NCBI GenBank assembly: GCA_037447655.1
Contig: JBBHKE010001334.1
Span: forward strand, 70,001-134,000
Reading direction: 5' to 3'
DNA: 64,000 nt
Source: Zygnema cylindricum
Lineage: Eukaryota > Streptophyta > Zygnematophyceae > Zygnematales > Zygnemataceae
Shown: in pieces, positions 1 through 11,384 of the stretch
How the letters are laid out: each line of letters opens with the position of its first letter
How positions within the stretch are numbered: position 1 is the stretch's first letter
Program-made: the position numbers and the translations under genes
The notes under the pieces: model-generated
Seen by the model: the letters and a program-made list of their open reading frames with translations, nothing else
The model's database searches: none
Told to the model about the DNA's origin: nothing

Positions 1-202
1 AAACCGACCTTTTTCGTCTGGAAAATCGTACTTGCGTATGATGTACGTGTACTTCACAAGTGTACCTCGTCAATGTACCTCAGAGATCTCCTTCACTCTG
101 CTGACTTTCAGGAAAAAACCGTATTTCTTTCCGGCAAAGATTTTACAGTCACTTTGTCCGAAGTCACGAGACTTTGAAAACCTGTGGGATTTTATTTTTT
201 TT
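1..202. other. no gene seen
   Basis: No supported coding sequence. The short open frames have no recognisable domain, and the stretch abuts the ATCG-rich inverted repeat element that follows. Confidence 0.5.
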
Positions 203-360
203 AGCTTCGATATATCGACGATACGATATATTGGCGATATATCGGCAATATATCGCGATAATTTGAAATTCGATATATCGAAGCGATATATCGATTATCG
301 GGTACCTGAAATTCGATATATATCGAATATCGGCAATGGGTCCTCGATACCCAACACTAG
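203..360. mobile_element. fragment of ATCG-rich TIR element (family T5)
   Basis: The segment is made of overlapping GATATATCG/CGATATATCG palindromes and ends in CGATACCCAACACTAG. That end matches, in orientation, the end near 36901 and the more complete copy at 57108-58008. The left end is unclear. The family is non-coding and not one I can classify; the matching ends in three places support a mobile origin. Confidence 0.45.
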
Positions 361-416
361 TATTTTCGCATGTGCTAAAGTTACAGTTATTTTCTGTCGT
401 TTTCCTCCATAACTTA

Positions 417-1178
417 GGGTGCGTCTCCATGTACTTGAAAATTAGAGAAAAACTTTGTTTTTTAGCGCAGATCCGGCGGACCCGGATTTCGGGTGTCCCT
501 ATGTGTAAAACAACGACATAGGTACTTAAGCGTGTGACGATTGTATACGCTGACAATGCCCGTGACGGCTGTCAACGTCTACAATCTGTGATGACGCACG
601 CTATTTTTTGTAGCAGGTTGTGACGTCGCATGAGTTTTTGTGACATTGTAGACGTACCGCCATCCAACCTGTGTCATTTCACGGTTGAGGAAGATGCACT
701 TCCGCGCGACGTGAAATGGCATCGGATCTTGAGACCCCTGGCGAAATAAAATCCGTACCAGGCGCAAACGGGCAAAACCAAACAAATTGTGTACTTTGCT
801 TTGTCGTGCCTGAACGCAAACGGACAAAACATAGCGGATCGTGCACTTTTCGTCGTCGCTTGAAATTATTTTGAAATTTCCTAGAAATTTCTTACACGTG
901 CGACTACGTGTTTTTATTTGTTTTTCAAAAAAAAATTGTTTTAAAACACATCTTCCTTGTGTTTTAAAGAAAAGTTTGAAGATGACGTTCTTTGGCTTGG
1001 CCGTGGGTCGAAGAACACAAAACGACGATATGTAGTACATCTTAAATTCAATGATGACGCAAAATGTACTTCTCATTTTTTCTTTTTTCTATACGGTTGA
1101 AACTTACGCGGTACGGCTCTAAGTTTTACACAAAAACGACAGAAAAGAATCCTTACTTAGGCACATGGAGACGCACCC
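417..1178 (+). mobile_element. PIF/Harbinger-like MITE (family T1, copy A)
   Basis: Ends read GGGTGCGTCTCCATGTAC and its complement, flanked on both sides by TTA (414-416 and 1179-1181). The related sequence at 59390-59400 reads straight through with one TTA, so it is the empty site. The element is about 760 bp with no coding capacity. The 3-bp TTA duplication and GGG ends fit PIF/Harbinger non-autonomous elements. Confidence 0.75.
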
Positions 1179-1930
1179 TTAGAAAAAAACGAGAAAATCC
1201 GCAGCCGTACCAAAAAAAAGAAATTACCACCGCACAAGTTGCGTTACCCTAAAACTTTATACGTACAGTAGTTTGTCGTCTAGTGCGATACAATTTGTCG
1301 TTTAGCGCATTTCTTCCCACTTTCGCGTCCTTTCAACACATGTTCAAGCTTTACATCAAATCACCTCGCAAGGTGATTTGAACTAGAGTCCAATAAGTTG
1401 AGCGAATAGGCAGATACTGTCGCACGTGTCTAAAGTATTTTACAATTTTTGTGCGCGAAGTACCGAAAAAAAACACACTGCACGTTTCCCGCCTGTGCGT
1501 AATGTCGTTTCCAGCTTGTGCGTAATGTTTTGCGTTCGCTGATCCGTACAGGGGCCGTCTCTCTCAAAAATACGTGTCTTCACACATAAGGCGTATGAAA
1601 AATATTGACCACCTGTCGGCAAGTGGGAAGACGATAAACGAAACCGCAAATTCTGTGCGACATAGAAAGGTATTTTAGGGTTTCGACACGTCGACAATGT
1701 GGCGTACGGACATTACGAAGTCACAAAAATTGTACAGCGTGTAGAGAAAAGCCTCAATATGAAGGCGAGTGGAAGTTTCGCCTCATTTTATGTACCACTT
1801 CATCTGCCACAATTCTTCGTACACGTCTACGTAAGTCACTTTTTTAAGTGACAAGATATTTGCGTTTACATCCGAATGCTCTGAAAGGTGTACGGAGAAT
1901 CTTCGCTAAAAAACAAAGTAGCAAAACTAA

Positions 1931-2895
1931 GAGCACTTTCCCATGTGCTAAAGTTACAGTTATTTTTTGTCATTTTCCTTTATAACTTGGAAAAAAACGA
2001 GAAAATACTCAACCGTACCAAAAAAATGAAATTACCACCGTACAAGTTGCGTTACCTTAAAACTTTAACTGAACTGTAGTTTGTCACCTAGCGCGATGTT
2101 GTTTGTTGTTTAGCGCGTTTCGACCCACTTTCGCTTCCTTCCGGCTCATCTTCAAACTTTATATAAAATCACATCGCGAGGTGATTTTAAACAAAGTTCC
2201 ACGACGTGGGCGAATATGCATATGATTTCGCACGCGACGGAGGTTTTTGACAATTTTTGTGCCCGGAGTACCAAAAAAAAAACCTACTGCACGTTTCTAG
2301 CCTGTGCGAGACTTTTTTCCGTGCTCTTTTTTTCCGTATAGTAACCGTGGAGGGGGTCTCGACCAAAGGACGTCATTTCGCAAAAGCGAAGTCTGTGAAA
2401 GCGCCTCTCTCTCTCATCCTCTCCCACTAACGCGTATATCTCACAATTCTTGCAATGAAAAAAGGCAAGAAAGGTATTAAATGATAGATCTCTAAAAAAT
2501 ATTTATTTTGGCTATATTTTAGCTTATTTTGATGGCAAGTAGAGTGAGAACGGACGATAAAACAAGATCGAGAAACCATGGCGTAATGTTTTAGATTCAG
2601 TGACGTCGACACTATCATAAGTGAGCGTAACGTCAAAATGTCACTAACGCTAAACATCTACAATGTCACAAGTAGCTAGACGTCTACAAACGTCGCTATT
2701 TTGTAAATGTCATCAATTGTCCCGAGTTTCGTAGTCGTTTACAAACCGTCGCAAATTACACCCACGTCTACATCCGTCACGATCTAAAGTAACGATTTGA
2801 TTTTTTTACATGCGAATGCTCTGAAAGCTGTACGGAGAAACTTCGCTAAAAACAAAGTTACAAGACTAAAGTTTCGGTTATATGGGAAAGTGCCC
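1931..2895 (+). mobile_element. PIF/Harbinger-like MITE (family T2', nested)
   Basis: Ends are GAGCACTTTCCCATGTGC and TATGGGAAAGTGCCC, flanked by TAA at 1928-1930 and 2896-2898. The empty site is preserved near 60815 in the copy at 59334-60842. Its right half (about 2400-2895) is homologous to 14320-14787, so the two belong to one family. Non-coding. Confidence 0.7.
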
Positions 2896-3171
2896 TAAGT
2901 TTAAGTTACATGCGAAAATACCCAAATACCGCATATACCGTTTTCAAGTAAAAGTAATAGTGGATGGGCATTTCGTCCGGCAAGTACAGCAACAGAAAAT
3001 CGACAGAACGTTCGGTCGGCTGACTTTTTCCCCTTGGTTGCTGAAATTTCGTGCGATGAATTTCGTGCGGTCACGTGAAAGTCTATCGCCCTTTTGAACG
3101 TTTTGAACGTACGGTATGGTTGGGTTAGGGAAGTTTCACTCATTTAAAACATTTCGTGCAAAACTACAGTA

Positions 3172-3370
3172 CACCTTGAATCGTTATTAGCGTATATAAA
3201 TTATTAATGTATAGAAAAAATTAGCGTCATTCATTCTAATATAGTGCCAAGAGACGTGGCAGATTATGGTACACGTCCTTAAATAGTATAATTTATTATA
3301 TTTAAGGAATCAATGTCAAAATTTTGGGGTGCCGATATAGCGTACATAGGGCTAATAACGATTCACGGTG
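3172..3370. mobile_element. TA-flanked MITE, 199-bp class (family T4)
   Basis: Left end CACCTTGAATCGTTATTAG and right end CTAATAACGATTCACGGTG, flanked by TA on both sides. It is exactly as long as the copies at 56668-56866 and 59516-59714. The TA duplication suggests Tc1/mariner-type (Stowaway-like) mobilisation; no transposase is present. Confidence 0.7.
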
Positions 3371-3387
3371 TACTGTTTAGTACAGTA

Positions 3388-3927
3388 CACCGCCAATCGT
3401 TATTAGCGTTGTTTACGCTAATTTCGTCCCGGTTTTTTTTTATTTATTCTCCATTAGTGTAGTTCATTCTATTTTTTTCTTTATTCTATTTAGGGTTATT
3501 TTCAGTACGTTGTCTTTTAAATAGAGTGGTGTACGGTCAGTGTCATACCGTACATAAATGTACCTTTTTTAAGTTGAAAAGTACAATAAATTAGTTTTAG
3601 TAACCGCGGACGCATGAGAATGTGCGTTCTAAAAAGGAAAAAAAACCATGTCGTAAAAAATCACGCTCGCACATATTCGTCCGACAGCCGCGTTTCGACC
3701 GTGTGAATGTACGATTTGTGTACGATTTGTCATATTTTGTACGGAGACCTATATTAGTGTAAGCATGATTGCGACCGACATTTTTTTTTTCAAAGATCCA
3801 AATTACCATAACCAAACAATTAGAATGTATGATTTTTTCCAAAATTTTCAAATTCTTAAATAGCGTACACCACGGTAATTATTTTTATACGCTAAAAAAA
3901 CTTACACGCTAATAACGATTGGCGGTG
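3388..3927. mobile_element. TA-flanked MITE, 540-bp class (family T4)
   Basis: Ends are CACCGCCAATCGTTATTAG and its exact complement, flanked by TA. The interior is closely similar to the outer element at 59483-60213 and to 45069-45644. A small open frame inside (3597-3851, minus) recurs in the copy near 59865, but has no recognisable domain and is better read as repeat sequence. Confidence 0.7.
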
Positions 3928-3929
3928 TA

Positions 3930-4721
3930 GTCGGAGGTAAAAAGCCAAAATTTTGATATTTTCCGTATTTTCGGCAACCACGGCTGTCCACGCCAGAAAT
4001 CTCATCGCTGACATTATTTTTTTCCGAACCTCTCTGGCGGTCCAGTAGGAAGTGAGTCAAGATCACTTTCCAATAATTCTGGAGCAAATGACAGTTAGGG
4101 CAATTTCCAGCGGAACCTATTCCGAAGCGTTACGTTGTCGTATGTTCTAACGTTTAGGAGAGCGTAACAAAACACTTAACTTTTCAGCCGAGATGCTTAC
4201 CTTTTAACACGCCGACCGTGTGTCACACTCTAATGTGTTCTCATGGAAAATTTCCGTAAGTCGCCGTTGTAACGAAGAGCCCTTCGTTAGCGCAAACAGT
4301 TAACGGACTCGGGAGCACTGTTCCCTTCTCAAACAAAAATTTTAACCAGTAAAATCTGTTGTACGAACCATTATTACTTTATTAGATACGACAAGCTTAA
4401 CCAAGGGCTACCTGTAGGGCGGTGACGCATTCATCATAAACATTAGAAAATGCTTCACTGTTTGACGTTGTTCAAATCAACGCCGCATGCGTTACATGTA
4501 ACTCACCGACAATCTCAATATCACTTGGCGTCATGACGTCATCGCAACGCTTCGACAGACAAGCGCCACTCGTCATGTTGGTATCGCCGCCCAAGTTGGC
4601 TTCCAGGGTGAAAGCGATATCCAGGCTCCGAGAATATGGGAGAGCGCGAATAGGCCGGCGGATCTCTTGGGCCCTATTGGATCGGGGGAATGTAATGTTT
4701 TTGAGTATACCTTTACGAGGG
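3930..4721. other. unannotated stretch between MITEs
   Basis: About 790 bp with no open frame that I recognise and no obvious repeat ends. It may be the older sequence into which the MITEs on either side inserted. Confidence 0.4.
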
Positions 4722-4724
4722 TAA

Positions 4725-5488
4725 GGGTGCGTCTTCTGTGTGCTTAAGTAAGGGTTTTTTTCTGTCGTTTTCCTGTAAAACATAGGGCCGTACCGCGTAA
4801 GTTTCAACCGTACAATAAAATAGGAAAAAAGAGAAGTACATTTTGCGTCATCATCGAATTTAAAATGTACTACATGTTGTCGTCTTGTATTTTTCAACCC
4901 ACTTCGACGACAAAAAACGTCATCTTCAACCTTATCTTTAAAATACAGGGCCGATGTGTTTTAAAATTAGGGATTTTCTATAAACAAATAGGAACACGTA
5001 TTCGCACGTGTAATTATTTGTTCAAAAACTTCAAACGATTTCAAGCGACGTGGAAGTGTACACGATTCGCTATGTTTTGTCCGTTTTTGTTTAATACGAC
5101 AAAGAGAAGTACACAGTTTGTTTTGTTTTGTCCGTTTCCATCCGGTACGGATTTTTTTTTTGCAGGGGTCTCAAGGTTCCGATTCCATTTCACGTCGAGC
5201 CGATAATAGACGCAAAGTCAAAACGCATCTTCTTCAACAGTGAAACGGCACAGGCTGGAGGGCGGTATGTCTACAATGTCACGAAAAGTCAAGCGACGTC
5301 ACAAGCAGTTACGAAAAATGACGTGGGTCATCACAGATTGTAGACGTTGACAGCCGTCACGGGCATTATCGACGTATACAATCGTCACGCCCTAAGTGAC
5401 AATTTCGTTTGGTACACATAGGGTCCGCCGGATCTGCGCTAAAAAACAAAAAATAATCTCTAAGTTTGAAGTACATAGAGACGCACCC
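4725..5488 (-). mobile_element. PIF/Harbinger-like MITE (family T1, copy B)
   Basis: Inverted relative to copy A at 417-1178, with which it shares its interior, including the block about the CATCACAGATTGTAGACG motif. Ends are GGGTGCGTCTTCTGTG and AGAGACGCACCC. TAA flanks both sides (4722-4724 and 5489-5491), and the right TAA is also the left flank of the next element. No coding capacity. Confidence 0.7.
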
Positions 5489-5491
5489 TAA

Positions 5492-6288
5492 GGGTATGTC
5501 CCCATGTACTTGTAACTTAGTGAACTTACTTTGTATTTTAGCGCGGATCCGCCGGACACAATTTTCAAATGTCTCTATGTGTAAGAACGTAATCGTAACT
5601 TACGTTTGTGAAGATTGTATACGTCGACAATACCTGTGACGGTTGTCAACGTCTACGATCTGTGTTATCGCACGTTATTTTTTGGAACTGCTTATGACGT
5701 CGCATGTCTTACCATGACATGGTAGACATACCGCCTTCCAGTCTGTGCAGTTTCACGGTTGAAGAAGATGCGCTTTGCCTTCGTGTCGCCTGTTCGCTCG
5801 ACGTGAAATGGCATCATAACTTCGAGACCCCTGCAAAAAAACATTTCGTACTGAAAGAAACATTCCGTACTGAAAGAAAACAGACAAAATCAAACAAATT
5901 GTGTACTTCTCTTCGTCGTATTGAACGCAAACGAACCAAACATAGCGAATTCTGTACTTTTCTTTGCCCTTGGAAATCGTATGATTTTTTTTGAAAATTA
6001 CGGCACGTGCAAACATATGTTCGTATTTGTTTGTAGAAAATGCCTAGTTTTTAAACACATCGCGCATGTGTTTTAAAGATAAGGTTGAAGATGACGTTTT
6101 TTGTCGTTGAAGTGGGTCCAAAAACACAAGACGACAAATTTTCGTACACCCTAAGTTCGAGGATGACGAAAATTGTACTCTACAAATTTGCGATTCCTTC
6201 GTACGGTCGGAACTAAGGCAGTACGGCGCTAAGTTTTACATGAAAACGACAGAAAAAAACCCTTACTTATGCACATGGGGACATACCC
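5492..6288 (+). mobile_element. PIF/Harbinger-like MITE (family T1, copy C)
   Basis: Ends are GGGTATGTCCCCATGTAC and its complement, flanked by TAA at 5489-5491 and 6289-6291. It follows copy B directly and shares one TAA with it. Interior is related to copies A and B. Non-coding. Confidence 0.7.
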
Positions 6289-6814
6289 TAATTTACTAAT
6301 TTTGGCGAAAGTACAGGACACCGCAAATCGCTATTAGGGCACGTCCCCATGCATTAAAATATCGAATTTAATCCGTTGTTTTCATTGAAAACGCAGTTCC
6401 GTACGAGAAAAACTTTAGCCGTACAAAAAAATCAATTCTTTAAAATTACAACAACCCTCAAGTTAATACTTTGAATATACTTCATGTATGTCGTCATGTG
6501 AACACATTTTGGCGTTTTCCTTTTTTTGACCCCCGGGCAAGAGAATCCAACCCGTAAAAATACTTCATCAAAAATCACCTCGCGACCTGATTTCAAGGAA
6601 AGTACCACCCAGACAACGAATGAAAAATGACCCACGCACGCGCCACACAAGTGGGAAAATTTTAGGACGAGGGAGAGTACTCGCTGTTTTTCTCCCAGCC
6701 GTTCACGTGCATGTACGGAAAAGACGAGGATGTACGGAAAAAAAATCTGCAGGGGTCTCGGACCTCCAATTTCATTCATAGGTCCTCGATAGAATTTTGC
6801 ATCGTCGTCGCCTC

Positions 6815-7864
6815 TGAAACTCTGAGACCTCCATAAGTCCTCAGAGTGGACAGCTTCCAAAAAGCCAATAGGATAACCCTAACCCCTTTCTGTTTCAGCA
6901 AAAATAACTGCCACCGTGGCAGACAATAACCCTGACCAACTTCAACCTTGTGAAGGGAAGACTCCCCTGAGTCGATAGCAAAAAGAATCTCTGAATTTGC
7001 TCCCCTGAGTAGTAAGTTATGGAGGGTCAATGTTGACCTTTTGTACAGAAGCTCTCTAGGAGAGAGAGTCCTATCTCCTAATTTTTCTAAGTCTTATCTC
7101 TCTCACAGACTCTATCTACTGATGTACGGAACCAATCAGATTACAGTTCCGTACACAAAAGTACAGCTGCCGGTGTACTTTCTGTACGAACACTGTACGA
7201 CATTGCCTAAATGTCGACACGTGGTATGTCCGGATTCACTCCTGTAATCCTCGGAGATGGCGCGATCTAATGTAATTCCGCCACGTGTCATCCGATGTGG
7301 TGATGACCACAAACCGCCGAAATCCATTTCCGCTATCTCGGCGTTAATTCCGGCCATCCGATTAAATTCATATTTAATCGTAGCCGTAATAAATACATGC
7401 GCGATATTCGTTTCATTAAATAAATAAATGTGCGGTATTTGTTTCTTATCCGTACCGTAATCCGTACTTTTACATTACTGAATCTATGTAACCCGTAGAT
7501 AGTTACAATTAAATGAATTATCATACCTGATAATGTACAATTAATTATCAAACCATATAAATATAATACTAGTTATAGACTTAACGGTAAAGGCTACCGG
7601 CTACCAGCCGTCTGCCGGCCGGTAGGTACCACGATCAAATCCTGTGGCCGGCACATACCTTTTAGTGAATCCCCTAACTAATATATATTCCCCGTAAACC
7701 TCTGGATAGCCTAGGTAGCCATGGCTCTAGCTTCCTATCCAATTTCTCAGTGACTGCGACAAGTTTGAGAGTTGGAGAGAGAAGTTAGAGGTAGACTGCC
7801 TCGGCTTCTTCTATATTTCTATTTAGACCTAGAAAATACTTAAAATGGACCATTAATTTCTACA
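6815..7864 (-). repeat. F1 3' LTR
   Basis: About 1050 bp, starting TGTAGAAATT and ending AGAGTTTCA when read on the minus strand. It contains a tRNA-like A/B-box segment (7567-7657) and a CCAAT-type promoter-like block near 7110-7140. Its partner is 12214-13262. Confidence 0.9.
7567..7657 (+). other. tRNA-like A-box/B-box segment in LTR
   Basis: The plus strand, antisense to the element, shows an A-box-like TAGACTTAACGGTAAAGG and, about 50 bp on, a B-box-like CGATCAAATCC followed by GGCCGGCA. No acceptor-stem partner is visible, so this is not a functional tRNA gene. It resembles tRNA-derived (SINE-type) sequence and is present in every F1 LTR here. Confidence 0.4.
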
Positions 7865-7876
7865 CTCCCCTTATTT
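7865..7876 (-). other. F1 polypurine tract
   Basis: Read on the minus strand, AAATAAGGGGAG lies directly before the 3' LTR start TGTAGAAATT. This is the expected position and composition for the plus-strand primer of an LTR element. Confidence 0.8.
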
Positions 7877-7884
7877 TCTAGTCA

Positions 7885-8296
7885 ATCTTTAATTCCAGAC
7901 CACACTTCTCTGTGAAGAAAATTAGCTTAGGGGAAGGCACAGGTTTGGTCATCATATCTGCTACCATCTCACTATCTGGTCGGTACTCTAAACTGATTAT
8001 TTTGTTTTCTACTTTCTCTCTAACAAAGCTGAGTCTGATGTCCATGTGTTTGACTTTAAAATGATGTTTAGGATTGGCAAAAATATCGATTGCTGCCTGA
8101 TTATCACCAAAAATTTCTACACCCCACTCTTAAGGTGACCAAGCTCACCAAGCAAAGACTTGACCCACATCAATTCTTTTACAGCAGAGCAAGAGGCCAT
8201 ATACTCAGCCTCCATGGTGGACTGAGCAATAACTTTTTGCTGTTTGCTACTCCAACAGCAAGCCCCATCACCCACATATAATACATATCCAGAAGT
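7885..8296 (-). pseudogene. F1 RNase H remnant
   Basis: Translation in the frame of the reverse transcriptase continues beyond a stop at 8297 and shows typical copia RNase H features: a tryptophan-rich WSSK segment, the AQSTMEAEYMA motif with its catalytic acidic residue, a DNQAAI segment, and an HHFK..HMDI block near the end. The stop separates it from the reverse transcriptase frame. It would degrade the RNA strand of the RNA/DNA hybrid. Confidence 0.75.
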
Positions 8297-9439
8297 TCAT
8301 CTTCTCATCGGAGCATCACCATAACTGGCATCACTCCAAGTAGTGATGTCAGTATTCTCCCCACCAAAATGCAACCATAGATCCCTAGTTCCTATCAAAT
8401 ATCTAAGGACTCTCTTAGCTGCCTCCCAATCCCTCTTAGTAGGAGCATTTAGACTTCTACTCAACACTCCTACAGCTGCAGCTAAATCAGGCCGGGTATA
8501 ATTCATAAAATAGATTAGACTTCCCACTACTTGCGTGTAAGGAATAGTCTGCATGAACTTCTGTTCTTCAGGAGATAATACCTCGTCTAAGACTATGACT
8601 CCTTCTTCCTCACTCCCCTCACTTCCCTTTTTCAACTCCATTGGAGTTGTACAACTATTAGCTTTATCTATATGAAATTTTTCAAGCATGTTCCCTATTG
8701 CTTCCTTTTGAGTCAATCTTATAATTTTTCTTTTTCGGTCTCTCTCTACTTGAATTCCCAAAATATATTTTGCTTCCCCCATATCCTTCATTTCAAATCT
8801 CCCCTTAAGATCGGTTTTCGGTTTATTAATTTTTTCCATTGATTTACTTAAGACAAGTAAATCATCAACATAAATTGCAATAAATATAAAACCTTCCTCA
8901 TCTTCGAAAACATAGATTGAGTGATCTGAGCTGATCCAGATATATCCTTGACCGGTAAGAAACACATCAAGCTTCTTATTCCACTGTCGAGGCGCTTGTT
9001 TCAAACCATAAAGAGATTTAATCAGCCGGCATACCTTACTCTCCTCTCTTTCCTCCACAAACCCTTCGGGTTGTCGCATGAAGATCTCCTCTGCCAATTC
9101 TCCATGCAAAAAGGCTGTCTTGATGTCCATCCGGTGCACTTCCATGTCTTCCGCTGCTGCCAGGCTAAGAAGTATGCTGATGGAGGGAAATTTGACCACC
9201 GGGGCAAAGGTTTCCTCGTAGTCAATTCCCTCCTTTTTTGTAAATCCCTTTGCCACTAGTCGCGCCTTGTAGCGCTCGATTGTGTTATCTGGGTTCAATT
9301 TTAATTTGAAAACCCACTTACAACCGATTGGTTTTCGGTTGGGTGGACAATCCACCAGCTCCCAAGTATCGGTTGCCATAATTGAGGCCATCTCCTCATT
9401 CATCGTTGTCTTCCACCGGTTCATTTCTGGACGAGTCAT
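8297..9439 (-). pseudogene. F1 copia reverse transcriptase
   Basis: A 380-residue open frame with the copia RVT_2 signature in order: WELVDCP and GCKWVFKLK near residues 26-48, YKARLVAKG near 57, the D-K-AFLHGEL block near 103-114, LYGLKQAPRQW near 143, the catalytic YVDDLL near 191, and the GSLIYF...TRPDL block near 308-320. The frame stops at 8297, where RNase H should continue, and has lost its link to integrase upstream. The catalytic residues are kept. Function was copying the element RNA into DNA in virus-like particles; now non-autonomous. Confidence 0.93.
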
Positions 9440-10352
9440 CGCCTCTCTATAGTATGCGGTTCATCTTGATGTGATAGTTTTGTTACCTTGTTATTAACCT
9501 GTTTTTCTTGCAGTCTTTTGCTACTTCTCCTTCCCCCTTCAAAATCAAAGGCCGGAATAGATGGTTCTCGTGGATTCTTTCGAACAAACTCGGCTTCTCC
9601 CCTATCCCTTGATTCTGAATCAATTTCCACCACGTCTTACGCTTCGCATAGAGTTGTCACTGGAGTTTCCATAGCCGAGTCCTTTTCGGTTTGATTTGTA
9701 CCTGTAAGAATGTCATCTTCTCTAAAACTTAGATAGTTAACAAGCTCAAAGTCATTAGAATTTTCTAACTCAAATCTGATTTTTACTGACTTTGTATATT
9801 TGAAAGGATCCACAGACTTTCCTTCATCCATAACTACTAGATGCTTTACTAAGATTATATCTTCCCTTTTTAGATCATAAACTCTATATCCTTTAACATC
9901 CTCATCATATCCTAATAAGTATCTCGGTTTTCCTTTAGGATCTAGCTTCCAATTAGACCGATCTGTATCTAGACTGAATACTTAACTGCCGAAAACCTTT
10001 AAGTGAGATATGTCTGGTTTCCGGCCTGTCCATCTCTCATAAGGTGTTTGATCTTTTATAACTGAAGTAAGAACTCTATTTTTGAGGTAATTAGCAGAGT
10101 TTATTGCTTCTGCCCAAAACCTTTTTCCTATCTTCTTAGCTGACAACATACTTCTAGCACTATCACTTAGTGTTCTATTTAACCTTTCAGCTACCCTATT
10201 CTGTTCCTGGTTTTCTGGAACTATCTTTTGGTGTTGGACCCCATCTTCCCTCAGAAAATCCTCAAACTGGTTAGAAGTATACTCTCCACCATTGTCACTC
10301 TTTATTCTCTTGATTGGAGTTCATGGAGTTTTTCGCTCCATGCTTTATATTG
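9440..10352 (-). pseudogene. F1 integrase core and C-terminal remnant
   Basis: Frames are short and broken, for example 9436-9633 and 9637-9831. Recognisable pieces on the minus strand include the FEGGRRSS linker typical of copia before reverse transcriptase and the GYDEDVKGYRVYDLKREDI-type block near 9840-9910. Around 10030-10330 there are remnants of the integrase core, including NGVxERLNRT-like and YKTSVIKDQTPYERW-like sequence. Stops and frameshifts prevent one reading frame. Confidence 0.7.
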
Positions 10353-11354
10353 TCAAAAACAATCCTGAGCTTCGTACTTATTTTTCAAAAAATACACTCG
10401 GGAATACCGAGACCAATCATCAGTGATAGTTATTATAAATCTCTTCCCCCACGGTGAGGGCACTTTAGCCGGTCCCCAAATATCTGTGGGTACTAGATCT
10501 AGAATTTTTTCTCCCTTATAGGTGGCTGTTTTAGGAAATGGTAATCTGTGTGTTTTACCTTGAGCACATCCACTACAATCAGTTATATTATCATTCTCAC
10601 TGAACTTAATCCCTTCCACCACTCCCATTTTTTTCATCTCTCTTAACTTGTCTAGATTCATATGCCCAAGCCTCTTATGCCACATCATAATATCATGAAC
10701 ACCAGCATAATAAAGTTTCTTCTTTTCATTACTTAAAACCAGCCTAAACATCCCATGGCTACCTTTCTCAGTAATGAAATAGACATCCTCCTCAAAACTA
10801 GCAGTAAAGACTCCTTCCCTACTGCTAGTAAAAAAACCCTTATCATCTAATACAGATGTAGAGATGAGGTTTTTGTTCAGCTCCGGAATAAACAATACAT
10901 CGGAGAATGTTACTATAGATGTCTTTCCTTCTACTAACACTTTCAAATCTACCGATCCTACAAGAGTAGTGTTGACTATCCTCCCATCCACGTACTCTAT
11001 CTCTACGGTGCGAATATTTCTTATCTTAGTGAACAGGTGCCTATCCTTACACATGTGCATGGAGGCACCTGAATCTACAATCCAGCTTGCTTCACCTTTC
11101 AATCCACCGTAAGCACATTTCTGCCTTCGTGGAATTTCGACCTCGTTTTTCGCCTCCAACTCCTCATCTAGAAAGAGCTCATTGTCCTCGTCCTCGGATT
11201 GTGCCTCATGTACCTGTGTCACAAGGGCCTTTTTCTTTCCTCTCGGGGTACCACCGGTCTGCCCCTCCTTTAACCGAAGCTCGGTTAGCTTAGTGCACTC
11301 TGCCATATAGTGCCCCGGTTTCTTACAAAAATGACATAAACCTTTGGGAGCCAT
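10353..11354 (-). pseudogene. F1 zinc knuckle, protease, integrase N-terminus
   Basis: A 333-residue open frame. Residues 7-19 form a CCHC zinc knuckle (C-x2-C-x4-H-x4-C). Near residue 92 comes the aspartic protease active site WIVDSGASMHMC. Near residue 224 begins the GAG-pre-integrase zinc-binding HHCC domain (WHKRLGHMN, then CSGCAQGK). Integrase core starts with DIWGPA and TDDWSRY, the first catalytic aspartate region. The frame breaks off at 10353. In an intact element this would be one polyprotein with gag upstream and reverse transcriptase downstream. Confidence 0.9.
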
Positions 11355-11384
11355 TGGTTCGAACTCGTCAGCCTGTTTTTTCTG

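Larger units (their letters stand above)
361..2923 (+). mobile_element. PIF/Harbinger-like MITE (family T2), carrying two nested MITEs
   Basis: The left part begins TATTTTCGCATGTGCTAAAG and the right part ends in the complement (ACATGCGAAAATACCC). Its sequence follows the copy at 59334-60842 almost collinearly, apart from two insertions (417-1178 and 1931-2895). The extreme left GGG is missing because the element abuts family T5. No transposase frame is present. Class is inferred from the 3-bp TTA/TAA duplications and GGG ends of its relatives. Confidence 0.6.

Noticed and set aside
203-360. 126- to 130-residue open frames at 32-412 (plus) and 164-556 (minus)
   Set aside because: They translate the GATATATCG palindromes into RYI/DIS runs and cross element borders. 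Not genes.
3597-3851. 84-residue frame repeated at 59865-60137
   Set aside because: Similarity comes from the shared MITE sequence. The frame is not kept as a unit and has no domain.
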